DNA of 64,000 nucleotides from Nakamurella flava. Lineage in GTDB: Bacteria > Actinomycetota > Actinomycetes > Mycobacteriales > Nakamurellaceae. A program made the position numbers and the translations under genes. The notes under the pieces are model-generated. The model saw only the letters and a program-made list of their open reading frames with translations. It was not told where the DNA came from and did no database searches. The stretch is from contig NZ_SZZH01000001.1 in the NCBI RefSeq assembly GCF_005298075.1, forward strand, positions 186,001 through 250,000. The letters are read 5' to 3'. Of the stretch, positions 43,195 to 52,087 are shown piece by piece (the first letter of the stretch is position 1; the number at the start of each line of letters is the position of its first letter).

Positions 43195-45135
43195 GTGGCG
43201 ACACCAACGGGACAGTTCCGTCCGTGGCGGTTGATCTGGACCTTCATCGGTATCACGGCCGTGCTCTACGGCCTGGTGTTCCTCCTTCCCGGAGCGAACA
43301 CCCCAAAGCTGGGCATCGACCTGCAGGGCGGGACCCGCATCACCCTCACCGCCCGCACCCTGGACGGGTCGGATCCGACCCGCACCCAGATGGACCAGGC
43401 GCGGAACATCATGGAGAGCCGGGTCAACGGCTCCGGTGTCGCCGGGGCGCAGGTGCAGATCGACGGGTCCCGTCAGCTGGTCATCACCGTGCCCGGCACC
43501 CAGGACCTCAACAACCTGACCCGCAGCGCCCAACTGAACATCCGGCCCGTCTCGATCGACGCGTCCGGCAACCCGGTCGCGAGCTTCCCGGCCGGCTACG
43601 TGCCGCCGACCACGAGTGCCGCGCCGACGTCCGGTTCCGAGGCCACCGGGTCCAGTGCCCCCACCACCGTCTCGGCCATCGGCGACACCGCGTCGCCGAC
43701 CCCGACAGTCGACGAGAGCGTCGGTCAGGGGACCGGTGCCGCCGCCACGACCGAGACCGCCGCCCCGACCGCGGCGGCCAGCCCGAGCGTCGTCCCGGCC
43801 ATCGGCGACACCACCACCGCCTCGCCGCAGGGCCTGCGGGCGGCGGCGGAGGCCACCGACGCGCCGACCAGCGCCGCGGCCACCGACGCGAGCGCCGCGG
43901 CCACGACCCCGGCCGGCACCGACGCCTCGGCCACCGGCGCCACCCCGACCAGCACGGCCCCAGTGGCCTGGCCGACCGGCAGCAACCCGGAGAACCCGAC
44001 CCAGCCGCTGGCCACCGACACCGCCGGGTGGGCGTCCTGGCTGACCGCCGCGCAGAGCGCGCTCCCCGGGCTGAGCTGCGCCGACCTCGAGCCCTACCGT
44101 GGGCTGGACGATCCCAGCAAGCCGCTGATCGCCTGCAGCGACAACGGTGACGCGATCTACCTCCTCGAGCCGACGATCATCGCCGGCACCGAGATCAGCA
44201 ACGCCACCTCCGGTCTGGACCCCCAGGGTGGCGGCTACGTCGTCAACCTGACGTTCAAGTCCGACGGCGCCTCGACCTGGGGCTCCTACACCTCGGCCAA
44301 CGTCGGCAAGCTGACCGCGATGACGCTGGACGGCGAGGTCATCTCCGCGCCGCGCATCAACTCGGCCATCATCGGCGGCAACACCCAGATCTCTGGTGGC
44401 TTCACCCAGGCCTCAGCCTCGGCCCTGGCCAACTCGCTGAAGTTCGGCTCGCTGCCACTGGCCTTCGACCGGGCCGAGTCCGTCAGCGTGTCGGCCGAAC
44501 TGGGCCTGGAGTACCTCAAGGCGGGCATCATCGCCGGCGGCATCGGGCTGCTGCTGGTGATCATCTACTGCCTGATCTACTACCGGCTGCTCGGCGTCAT
44601 CACCATCCTGTCGCTGGTGCTGTCGTTCGGCATCGTCTACGCCGTGCTGGTGCTGCTCGGCCGGTGGATCAACTACAGCCTGGACATGGCCGGCGTCGCC
44701 GGTCTGATCATCGCCATCGGCATCACCGCCGACTCGTTCGTCATCTACTTCGAACGCATCAAGGACGAGGTCCGCGAAGGCCGGACGTTCCGCTCCGCCG
44801 TGCCCCGCGGCTGGTCGCGGGCCAAGCGGACCATCCTGTCCGCGGACGCGGTCTCGTTCCTGTCCGCGTTCATCCTCTACATCCTGGCCGTCGGCGAGGT
44901 GAAGGGCTTCGCGTTCACGCTGGGCCTGTCGACCGTCCTGGACCTCGTCGTCGTGTTCCTCGTGACCCACCCGCTGGTCCACCTGGCGTCCGGGTCCAAG
45001 ATCTTCCAGTCGCCGACGTGGTCGGGCCTGGGCGGGGTGGCCCGGGCCGGTGCCCGGCAGCGCGCCGCCACCAGCCGGGCCCTGGCCGGGGCGCCCGCCG
45101 ACCCCGCTGCGAACAGCAAGGAGGTGTCGGTGTGA
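43195..45135 (+). CDS. secD: Protein translocase subunit SecD with long Ala/Thr/Pro insertion
   Basis: Membrane protein of 646 residues that, with SecF, uses the proton gradient to complete export. Residues 10-35 form the first helix; GIDLQGGTRITLT is the conserved first motif; the P1 head begins near 60. Residues 137-271 are a low-complexity stretch of Ala, Thr, Ser and Pro that interrupts the outside domain. Folded sequence resumes with GWASWLTAAQSALP. The C-terminal five helices include SFGIVYAVLVLLG and GLIIAIGITADSFVIYFERI, motifs of the proton path. GTG 43195 is used; TAGGGT at 43097-43102 is a possible -10. The stop overlaps secF. Confidence 0.95.
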   Translation: MATPTGQFRPWRLIWTFIGITAVLYGLVFLLPGANTPKLGIDLQGGTRITLTARTLDGSDPTRTQMDQARNIMESRVNGSGVAGAQVQIDGSRQLVITVPGTQDLNNLTRSAQLNIRPVSIDASGNPVASFPAGYVPPTTSAAPTSGSEATGSSAPTTVSAIGDTASPTPTVDESVGQGTGAAATTETAAPTAAASPSVVPAIGDTTTASPQGLRAAAEATDAPTSAAATDASAAATTPAGTDASATGATPTSTAPVAWPTGSNPENPTQPLATDTAGWASWLTAAQSALPGLSCADLEPYRGLDDPSKPLIACSDNGDAIYLLEPTIIAGTEISNATSGLDPQGGGYVVNLTFKSDGASTWGSYTSANVGKLTAMTLDGEVISAPRINSAIIGGNTQISGGFTQASASALANSLKFGSLPLAFDRAESVSVSAELGLEYLKAGIIAGGIGLLLVIIYCLIYYRLLGVITILSLVLSFGIVYAVLVLLGRWINYSLDMAGVAGLIIAIGITADSFVIYFERIKDEVREGRTFRSAVPRGWSRAKRTILSADAVSFLSAFILYILAVGEVKGFAFTLGLSTVLDLVVVFLVTHPLVHLASGSKIFQSPTWSGLGGVARAGARQRAATSRALAGAPADPAANSKEVSV

Positions 45136-46499
45136 CCGGCCCCGAGAAGACGGCCGCCGACGCGGCCGACCTGAACTCCGAGCCCGCGCCCGCCCCCGGG
45201 TCGGTCGACGCGGCCGCCGCCGGCCTGGACACCGGCGGCAAGTCCGGGTCGACGCGCAAGGCGTCGTTCCTGTCCCGGCTGTCCACCGGCACCGGCGCCT
45301 TCAACGTCCTCGGACCGCGCCGCTGGTACTACATCGTCTCCACCGCGCTGGTCGTCGCCTCGATCCTGCTGATCGTCGTCCGGGGCTTCAACTTCGGCAT
45401 CGACTTCGCCGGCGGCACCCAGCTGCAGTTCGCCCCGGCCGCCGGGACCGGCATCTCGACGAGCGACGTCGCCTCGACCGTGGCCACCGCCACCGGGGTC
45501 GAGCCGGACGCCGTGCAGGTGGTCGGCAGCAATCTGCTGGTCAGCTCGTCCTCGCTGACCCCCGAGCAGGTCACCGCGGCCAAGGCGGCGATCACCTCGA
45601 CGTTCGCCCCGACCGGCGGCGTCTCGGACTCCGCGGTGTCCGAGACCTGGGGCGGGGAGATCTCGCAGCGGGCGCTCATCGCCGTCATCGTCTTCCTCGT
45701 CGCCGTCGCGATCTTCCTGTGGATCCGGTACGAGCGACGGGTCGCCGCCGGGGCCGTGGTGTCGGTGCTGCACGACGTCGTCATCACCGCCGGCATCTAC
45801 TCGTTGATCGGGTTCGAGGTCACCCCGGCGACGGTCATCGGCCTGCTGACCATCCTCGGCTTCTCGCTCTACGACACGGTCGTGGTCTACGACAAGGTCC
45901 AGGAGAACTCCAAGGGCCTGCTGTCGCTGACCCGCCGGACGTATCCGGAGGCCGCGAACCTCGCCATCAACCAGACCCTGATGCGATCCATCAACACCTC
46001 GCTGATCGCCCTGCTGCCGGTCGCCGGCCTGCTGGTCGCCGGCGTCGTGCTGCTGGGTTCGGGGACTCTGAAGGACCTGTCGCTGGTCATGCTGATCGGC
46101 ATGCTCGTCGGCGCCTACTCGTCGGTGTTCATCGCCGTCCCGCTGGCCGTCGACCTCAAGCTCCGCGACCCCCAGGTCAAGGCGCACACCGCCCGGGTCG
46201 CCGCCAAGCGTCAGGCCGACGGCCTGATCGTCGACGCCGACGGCGACGTGATCGCCCGCACGGTCGGCACCGGCAAGGCCAAGGCGGCCAAGCGGGGTGC
46301 CACCCGCGCCGGCGCCGCGACTCCCGGGGCGGCCCCGACGGCCGCCCCGCCGGCCGCCGGGGTGGCGGTGGCCGAACGCCCGGCCGGTGCTCCCGAGCCG
46401 GGGGCCGCACCCCGACCCGGCGTCAAGCCGGTCCGCCCCGGGGCGGGTAAGCGGCCGGCCGGCAAGGGCAGCCGACCGAGCGGCAAGCGCAGCCGGTGA
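45132..46499 (+). CDS. secF: Protein translocase subunit SecF
   Basis: Membrane protein of 455 residues, partner of SecD. N-terminal hydrophilic tail of about 55 residues, first helix near YYIVSTALVVASILLIVV, the conserved NFGIDFAGGTQLQF motif, and five C-terminal helices with LLTILGFSLYDTVVVYDKVQ and NQTLMRSINTSLIALLP. After the last helix comes a basic Ala/Pro/Lys tail of roughly 100 residues, longer than in most bacteria. GTG 45132 overlaps the secD stop, and its own stop overlaps apt. Confidence 0.95.
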   Translation: MTGPEKTAADAADLNSEPAPAPGSVDAAAAGLDTGGKSGSTRKASFLSRLSTGTGAFNVLGPRRWYYIVSTALVVASILLIVVRGFNFGIDFAGGTQLQFAPAAGTGISTSDVASTVATATGVEPDAVQVVGSNLLVSSSSLTPEQVTAAKAAITSTFAPTGGVSDSAVSETWGGEISQRALIAVIVFLVAVAIFLWIRYERRVAAGAVVSVLHDVVITAGIYSLIGFEVTPATVIGLLTILGFSLYDTVVVYDKVQENSKGLLSLTRRTYPEAANLAINQTLMRSINTSLIALLPVAGLLVAGVVLLGSGTLKDLSLVMLIGMLVGAYSSVFIAVPLAVDLKLRDPQVKAHTARVAAKRQADGLIVDADGDVIARTVGTGKAKAAKRGATRAGAATPGAAPTAAPPAAGVAVAERPAGAPEPGAAPRPGVKPVRPGAGKRPAGKGSRPSGKRSR

Positions 46500-47059
46500 C
46501 CGCCGAGCACACCATGGACGCCGTGGTCGAGGCGGCCGGGCAGCAGCTCGACCGCCTTGTCCGGGTCCAGCCCGACTTCCCGCAGCCCGGGGTCCTCTTC
46601 CGGGACCTGACCCCGGTGCTGGCCGACGCGATGGCCCTGGACCTGCTGGCCCGCGCGCTGGTCGCGCCGGCCCCGACCGCGACGCTGGTCGCCGGGATCG
46701 AGGCCCGCGGGTTCCTGCTCGGCGCGGTCGCCGCGATGTCGCTGGGCGTCGGCGTGCTGGCCCTGCGCAAGCCCGGCAAGCTGCCGGGCGAGGTGCTCAG
46801 CGAGTCCTACGACCTGGAGTACGGCGCCGCCGCCCTGCAGGTCCACCCGGGGGACGTCCCGGCCGACGCCCGCGTGCTGGTCATCGACGACGTGCTGGCC
46901 ACCGGCGGGACCGTCGCCGCGGCCTGCCGCCTGCTGCGCCGCGCCGGCGCCGAGGTCGTCGGGGTGTCGGTGGCCGTCGAACTCGCCGCGCTGGGCGGCC
47001 GGGCCGCGCTGGCCCGGCAGGAGGCCGACGTTCCCGTCAGCACCGTCCGGGCCTGGTAG
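46496..47059 (+). CDS. apt: Adenine phosphoribosyltransferase
   Basis: Cytoplasmic purine-salvage enzyme of 187 residues: adenine plus PRPP gives AMP. The PRPP-binding motif is VLVIDDVLATGGT; the hood and base-recognition blocks are QPGVLFRDLTPVL and AGIEARGFLLGAV. KPGKLPGEVLSESYDLEYG is the flexible loop. GTG 46496 overlaps the secF stop. The secDF-apt-rel order is conserved in actinobacteria; here about 9 kb separates apt from rel. Confidence 0.94.
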   Translation: MTAEHTMDAVVEAAGQQLDRLVRVQPDFPQPGVLFRDLTPVLADAMALDLLARALVAPAPTATLVAGIEARGFLLGAVAAMSLGVGVLALRKPGKLPGEVLSESYDLEYGAAALQVHPGDVPADARVLVIDDVLATGGTVAAACRLLRRAGAEVVGVSVAVELAALGGRAALARQEADVPVSTVRAW

Positions 47060-47068
47060 CCGGCGGCC

Positions 47069-47094
47069 GGTCGGGCTCCTCCGGAGCCGGACGG
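47069..47094 (+). terminator. Possible hairpin terminator after apt
   Basis: GGCTCC (47074-47079) pairs with GGAGCC (47083-47088) across three bases, and the flanks can extend the stem with bulges. No T-tract follows, so termination here is uncertain. Confidence 0.3.
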
Positions 47095-47171
47095 CCGGGT
47101 CGCGTGGACGGATGATCGTCCGGTGACCGGATGGTCGCCGGACGTTCGCCCGGCTGTGGCATCGTCGGGGC

Positions 47172-47984
47172 GTGACCTCCACCGCCTCGCAGCCCACCGA
47201 GACCACCGCCGATCCGCGCACGGCCGGCCACACCACCACCCTGGACGGCAGCTGGAACTTTCGCGATCTCGGCGGGACGCGGACGGCGCTCGGTACCGTC
47301 CGCCCCGGTCTGCTGCTCCGCGCGGCCGTGCTGTCGGGCTTGACCCCGGCCGGGGAGCAGGCGCTGCTGGATCTCGGGGTGACCGACGTCTTCGACCTGC
47401 GGGGGCCCCTGGAGATCGCCCGGGAGGGCGCCGACCGGCTACCCGACGGCGTCACCGGACACGTCACCCCGTTCCACCCGGAGGAGGACGACACCCCCGT
47501 CCACGAGGCGTCCGAACAGCAGGAACAGGACCCGATGGAGCGGGCTCGAAGCTACTACACGAAGATCCCGACGCTGGCTCCGGCCTCGGAATCGGTGGCG
47601 ACGATGCTGCGCGTCTTGGCCGACGACAGTCGGGGCGCGGCCCTGGTGCACTGTGCCGCCGGTAAGGACCGGACCGGCTGGACCATCGCCACGGTGCTCG
47701 GCGCCCTGGGCGCCGACCGCGAGACCATCCTGTCGGACTACCTGCTGTCCAACACGGCGGTCGGGTCGCTGCGGGACTGGATGCGCCGGCAGTACGGCGC
47801 CGAGGAGGCGGCCAAGCCGTCGGACGAGCTGCTCGGCGTGAACGAGGGCTTTCTCGACGCCGCGTGGACGGCGATGGAGGCCGCGCACGGCGACCTCGAC
47901 GGCTACCTGCGGGCGATCGGTCTGGAGGGTGGCCTGGACGGCGACGTGGTGGCTCGTCTGCGGGCCCGGCTGCTGGAGTCCTGA
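47172..47984 (+). CDS. PtpB-like tyrosine/lipid phosphatase
   Basis: Cytoplasmic or secreted-type phosphatase of 270 residues in the Tyr_phosphatase2 family. The P-loop is HCAAGKDRTGW (HCxxGKxR), preceded by the substrate loop NFRDLGG and LLLRAAVLSGLTPAGEQAL. GVTDVFDLRG supplies a conserved strand. Mycobacterial PtpB of this type hydrolyses phosphotyrosine and phosphoinositides; in an organism that makes phosphatidylinositol this is a sensible substrate, but that is inference. GTG 47172 is the chosen start. No signal peptide is visible. Confidence 0.86.
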   Translation: MTSTASQPTETTADPRTAGHTTTLDGSWNFRDLGGTRTALGTVRPGLLLRAAVLSGLTPAGEQALLDLGVTDVFDLRGPLEIAREGADRLPDGVTGHVTPFHPEEDDTPVHEASEQQEQDPMERARSYYTKIPTLAPASESVATMLRVLADDSRGAALVHCAAGKDRTGWTIATVLGALGADRETILSDYLLSNTAVGSLRDWMRRQYGAEEAAKPSDELLGVNEGFLDAAWTAMEAAHGDLDGYLRAIGLEGGLDGDVVARLRARLLES

Positions 47985-47994
47985 CCGGCCCGGC

Positions 47995-49305
47995 TCACAG
48001 GCCGCCGCGCATGGCGGCGATCGGTTCCAGGGCCGCGGCCTTCAGCGCCGGGTAGGTCCCGGCCAACACGCCGATCGCCGCACCCAGCAGCGGTGCGATC
48101 AGGGCCAGGCGGACGTCGAGGATCGGCGTCCAGTCCCGGAGCAGGGCCGTCACGACGACGGCCAGCACGCCGACCGCCGTCCCGATCAGCCCGCCGAGCA
48201 GGCCGATCAGGCCGGACTCGGTGAGGAACTGACCGGCGATGTGACGGCGCCGGGCGCCCACCGCCCGCCGCAACCCGATCTCCCCGGACCGTTCCAGGAC
48301 GGACAGCAGGGTCACGTTGGCGATGCCCAGGCCGCCGACCACCAGGGCCACCGCCCCGAACGCCAGGAACAGGGTGTTCACGTCGCCGGTGACGTCCTGC
48401 GACAGGCGGCCCGGGGTCGGCGGGACCTGCAGGCTGATGGTCTGCGGGTCGTTCGGGTGCAGCGCGATCGGCAGCTGGGTGCCGACCTGCTGGGCGGCGC
48501 CCACCGCGGTCCGGACGTCGAGCTGCTGCGGTCCGGTCAGCCCGAACCGGGCCTTCGCGGTGCCGTCCGGGACGACCACGGCGTCCAGCAGGTCGGTGCG
48601 TCGCTGCACCTCGGCGAGGATGCCCAGCACGAGGTAGGGCCGGTCGCCGAGGAAGACGCTGGGTTGCCGGTCCAGGCGGGTGATGCCGAGTCGCTCGGCG
48701 GCCCGCGTTCCCAGGACAACGACCGGGTCGCCGCGCTCGGAATGGCCGGCGTCGAACATCCGGCCGGCCGACAGGACGCCCAGCTCGGCGCCCAGCAGGT
48801 CGCCGGAACTGGCCACCACCGACAGGTCGACGCCGGTGGTGGACCCCAGGACGCCGGTGTCCACCCCGCTGAAGCGGAGCCCGCCGACGTCGACCGGCGA
48901 GTAGGTGGCCGCGGCCTCGACCCCGGCCAGCCCGGTGGCCCGGACGACCGCGTCGGCGGGCAGGGCCGGGGTCGCTCCCGGCTCCCCGGTGTCGTCGCCG
49001 AACGACCCGCCGCCGGGAGCTCCGGTGGCCGGCTGGGCCACCACGCGGGTGGCGCTGACCGCGTCGAACCGTTGGGCGATCTGCCCGGCGGCCGTCTGTG
49101 CGAGACCGAGCGTGGCGACCAGCGCCGCGATACCGGCGACGCAGCCGGCCATGGTCAGGATGAGCCGGGCCGGTTTGGCGCTGATGCTCAGCACGCTCTC
49201 GTCGAACAGGTCGAGCAGGGTGAACCGGGAACGCGGCGGCCGGTCGGGTGTGTGCGGTGAAGGCTGGTCGGTGGCCGGGTCGGGGCGGACCAGTTGGCCG
49301 GTCAT
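47995..49305 (-). CDS. ABC transporter permease, MacB/FtsX type
   Basis: Membrane protein of 436 residues. One helix near the start (ARLILTMAGCVAGIAALVATL), a large outside domain (about 70-300), then three helices at the end: LFLAFGAVALVVGGLGIANV, LIGLLGGLIGTAVGVLAVVV and LIAPLLGAAIGVLAGTYPAL. RSGEIGLRRAVGARRRHI between them is the FtsX coupling loop. It is the last gene of a four-gene minus-strand operon and probably forms a homodimer with the ATPase, moving a substrate or transmitting force with the HlyD-like protein. Overlaps the ATPase gene by 4 bases. Confidence 0.88.
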   Translation of the reverse strand: MTGQLVRPDPATDQPSPHTPDRPPRSRFTLLDLFDESVLSISAKPARLILTMAGCVAGIAALVATLGLAQTAAGQIAQRFDAVSATRVVAQPATGAPGGGSFGDDTGEPGATPALPADAVVRATGLAGVEAAATYSPVDVGGLRFSGVDTGVLGSTTGVDLSVVASSGDLLGAELGVLSAGRMFDAGHSERGDPVVVLGTRAAERLGITRLDRQPSVFLGDRPYLVLGILAEVQRRTDLLDAVVVPDGTAKARFGLTGPQQLDVRTAVGAAQQVGTQLPIALHPNDPQTISLQVPPTPGRLSQDVTGDVNTLFLAFGAVALVVGGLGIANVTLLSVLERSGEIGLRRAVGARRRHIAGQFLTESGLIGLLGGLIGTAVGVLAVVVTALLRDWTPILDVRLALIAPLLGAAIGVLAGTYPALKAAALEPIAAMRGGL

Positions 49306-50036
49306 GCCGCCGTCACCCGGCCGTCGGACAGTCGCACGACCCGCTCGGCACGCCGGCTCACCGCTTCGTCGTGGGTGATCACGGCGATGGTCATGCCGCC
49401 GGCGTGCAGTTCGGCGAACAGGTCGAGCACCGCGGCCGCGTTGGCCTGGTCGAGATTGCCGGTCGGCTCGTCGGCCAGCAGCAGTGACGGGCCGGTGACC
49501 AGCGCCCGGGCCACGGCGACGCGTTGCCGTTCGCCGCCGGACAGGGTCAGCGGCCGGGCGTCGACCCGGTGGCTCAGGTGGACCCGGTGCAGCGCCCGCG
49601 TCGCGCGCTCCCGCCGTTCCCGGCGGCCGACGCCCTGGTAGACCAGGGGCAGGGCGACGTTGTCGACCAGGCTGCGGGTGGGCAGCAGGTGGAACGCCTG
49701 GAAAACGAACCCGATCCGGCGGCCGCGGACGGCGGCGCGTTGCGCTTCGCCCATCGCCGACACGTCCAGGCCGTCGAGCCGGTAGGCGCCGGCGGTCGGC
49801 CGGTCGAGCAGACCCAGCAGGTGCAGCATCGTCGACTTGCCCGATCCGGACGGTCCGACGATTGCGACGTACTCGCCGCGGTCCAGCCGCAGGTCGACGC
49901 CCCGGAGCACGTCGACCACCGGCGGGCCCGGGAACGAGCGGCGGATGTCGACGAGCTCGACCACCGGCACCGGCGGCCCGTCGAGAACGGCCGCGCCCCC
50001 GCCACCGTCGGCCGCTGGTCCGGTCGACACGCTCAT
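49302..50036 (-). CDS. ABC transporter ATPase, LolD/MacB type
   Basis: Cytoplasmic ATP-binding subunit of 244 residues. Walker A GPSGSGKST, Q-loop in FVFQAFHLLPT, signature LSGGERQRVAVARAL, Walker B LLLADEPTGNLD and switch His in VITHDEAV are all intact. It pairs with the permease directly downstream. Its start overlaps the end of the HlyD-like gene and its stop overlaps the permease start, so the complex is made from one message. Confidence 0.93.
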   Translation of the reverse strand: MSVSTGPAADGGGGAAVLDGPPVPVVELVDIRRSFPGPPVVDVLRGVDLRLDRGEYVAIVGPSGSGKSTMLHLLGLLDRPTAGAYRLDGLDVSAMGEAQRAAVRGRRIGFVFQAFHLLPTRSLVDNVALPLVYQGVGRRERRERATRALHRVHLSHRVDARPLTLSGGERQRVAVARALVTGPSLLLADEPTGNLDQANAAAVLDLFAELHAGGMTIAVITHDEAVSRRAERVVRLSDGRVTAA

Positions 50037-52087
50037 CGCCCGACGACGACGGCGTCGCCGGCCCGCAGGGTGTCCGCCCCGGTGGCGGCGGGAGCGCCGT
50101 CCGCGGTCAACGGAGTGACCTCGGCCTCGCCGCCGGCCGACAGACCGACTGTGACCGGTTGCTGGCGGGTGGTGACGCCGTCCGTCCCCACGATCTCCAC
50201 CGACGTCGACCCGGACGCCTGGGTGAACAGCGCGGCGAGCGGGACGACGAGGACGTCGCCGTCGGTGCTGGCCACCGGGATGGTGACCTTGACGTTGGTG
50301 CCGCGCAGGGCGACGGCCTGGTCGGCCGGCAGGTTCTGCGGCTGCAGGGTGACCTCCTGCGAGCCGGTGGGGGTCTGCCCGCCCCCGCTCGTCCCGCCGT
50401 CGCCGGAACCGCCGTCACCGGAACCGCCGTTGCCGGAACTGCCGTTGTCGGCACCGCTGTCGCCGGTGGCGGCGGGCTTGCCGACCGAGACCACCGTGGC
50501 GTTCAGCTCGGGGAAACCGCGGGCCGTGAGGGTGGCGATCGCCCCGGGCTTGAGCAGGCTCGCCTCCTCGGCGGTGATCCGGGCTCGCACCGTCAGGTCC
50601 GCCGCGCTGACCCGCAGGAACGCCCCGGAGACGGTGGCGCCCAGCGAGGTGGTCACCTCGTCGACCCGTCGGGGCAGGGTCGGTAACCAGACGACCTCGG
50701 CCGCGGGCAGCGGGGTGATGGCCGCCGCCTGGGCGGCGGTCAGGGCGTCGGTGGCCTGCCGGAGTTGGGCGTTGGCGGCGTCGAGCGCGGCCTGGGCGCC
50801 GGCGGTGTCGGTCCGCAGCCCCTCCTCGCGTTGCGCCTGGGCGACGGCCAGCTGGTTCTTCGCCGCGGCGATCGCGGCGGCGTCCGGCGGGCCGGGCGTG
50901 CTGGCCCGGTCGAAACGGGCCTGGGCGGCCGACACCTCGGCGTCGGCGCGGCCGACGGCGGCCTGCGCGGCGGCGATGTCGCCGCCGCTCTGCTGGGTCG
51001 CAGTCAGCGCGTCGGCCGCCTGGGCGGCGGCGGCCCGGGCGGCGTCCAGGGCCGCCGAGGCCTGGGCGACGGCGGTCGCGTCCGGGGCGCTCCCGGTGTT
51101 CTGGGCGGTGTCGAGGGCGGCCTGGGCCTGGTCGACCGCACCCTGCAGGCCGAGCCGGGTGGAACGGGGCGGCCCGGCCTGGGCGGCCGCCAACGCCTTC
51201 TCGGCCTCGGCGTCGGCGGCCTTGGCCGCGTTCTGCTGCTCGGTGGCGGACGCGACCGCGGCCTGGGCCTCGGCGGCGGCACCCGGGGCCGGGTACTGAC
51301 GGGAGGCATAGAGGGCGGCCACGGCGGCGGCGGTCGCCGCGTCGTACGTGCCGTCCTGCGGTCCGGGGTCGAAACCCATTCCGGCCAGGGCGGTCTCGAG
51401 TTGGGTGACGTCCGGACCGGTGGACCCGCCGCCCAGCGAGCGATAGGCGGGCAGGGCGCCGGGCAGGGCCAGCACCGGCCGGCCGGCGACCTCCAGGATC
51501 ACCGTCCCGGCGCTGACCTCGGACCCGACCTCCGGCACCCGGCCGGTCACCACCGACGTGGTGCCCGCGGCAGCGGTGAGCTTGACCTCCACCGATTCGC
51601 TGAAGCCGATATCGCCGCGGGTGACCACCGTGGAGGAGAGCTGCCGGCTGGCCACCGGCACGGTGATCGGTCGGGCCGCCGGCGGTGCCGAGCGCAGCGC
51701 CGCGTCCGCGGGGGAGACGACGAGTGTGGCCGCCGCGAACCCGGCGCCGGCCATGACGACCGCGACGACCGCCGTCACCACCACGGCCCGGCGACCGGCC
51801 AGCCACCCACCCCGGGACGGGGGCGGCGCCGTCAGCTCGTCGTCGGTGACGGCCGGGCCCTGGTCGGCGGGCGGCGGGACGTCCGCCGCCGCCTCGTCGG
51901 GTGGGGCCTCGTTCGGCAGGGCGACCCAGCCGGGGCTGACGTCCACCGGGCGGGGTTGCTGCGGCAGCACCGTCGTCGGGTCGGTCGCGGATGGGTCCAC
52001 GTCGGGAGAGTGCAGGACGCGGTCGAGAAAGGTCCCGTCGGGATCCGACGCTCCGCGCTGCTCGGGCAGGCGGTGGGTCCCGGTCAT
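50033..52087 (-). CDS. HlyD/MacA-like periplasmic adaptor with peptidoglycan-binding domain
   Basis: Protein of 684 residues anchored by one helix (VVVTAVVAVVMAGAGFAAAT) after a Pro-rich cytoplasmic tail of about 95 residues. Outside comes a lipoyl-like beta segment (SSTVVTRGDIGFSESVEV), a peptidoglycan-binding-like helix set (TGPDVTQLETALAGMGFDPG), then a long Ala/Gln coiled coil (about 270-445), the second lipoyl half and a beta-barrel part with TVRARITAEEASLLKPG. A Gly/Ser stretch lies near 560. It should link the ABC permease to the cell wall or to the lipoprotein encoded just upstream. ATG 52087 overlaps the lipoprotein stop as TGATG. Confidence 0.83.
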   Translation of the reverse strand: MTGTHRLPEQRGASDPDGTFLDRVLHSPDVDPSATDPTTVLPQQPRPVDVSPGWVALPNEAPPDEAAADVPPPADQGPAVTDDELTAPPPSRGGWLAGRRAVVVTAVVAVVMAGAGFAAATLVVSPADAALRSAPPAARPITVPVASRQLSSTVVTRGDIGFSESVEVKLTAAAGTTSVVTGRVPEVGSEVSAGTVILEVAGRPVLALPGALPAYRSLGGGSTGPDVTQLETALAGMGFDPGPQDGTYDAATAAAVAALYASRQYPAPGAAAEAQAAVASATEQQNAAKAADAEAEKALAAAQAGPPRSTRLGLQGAVDQAQAALDTAQNTGSAPDATAVAQASAALDAARAAAAQAADALTATQQSGGDIAAAQAAVGRADAEVSAAQARFDRASTPGPPDAAAIAAAKNQLAVAQAQREEGLRTDTAGAQAALDAANAQLRQATDALTAAQAAAITPLPAAEVVWLPTLPRRVDEVTTSLGATVSGAFLRVSAADLTVRARITAEEASLLKPGAIATLTARGFPELNATVVSVGKPAATGDSGADNGSSGNGGSGDGGSGDGGTSGGGQTPTGSQEVTLQPQNLPADQAVALRGTNVKVTIPVASTDGDVLVVPLAALFTQASGSTSVEIVGTDGVTTRQQPVTVGLSAGGEAEVTPLTADGAPAATGADTLRAGDAVVVGR

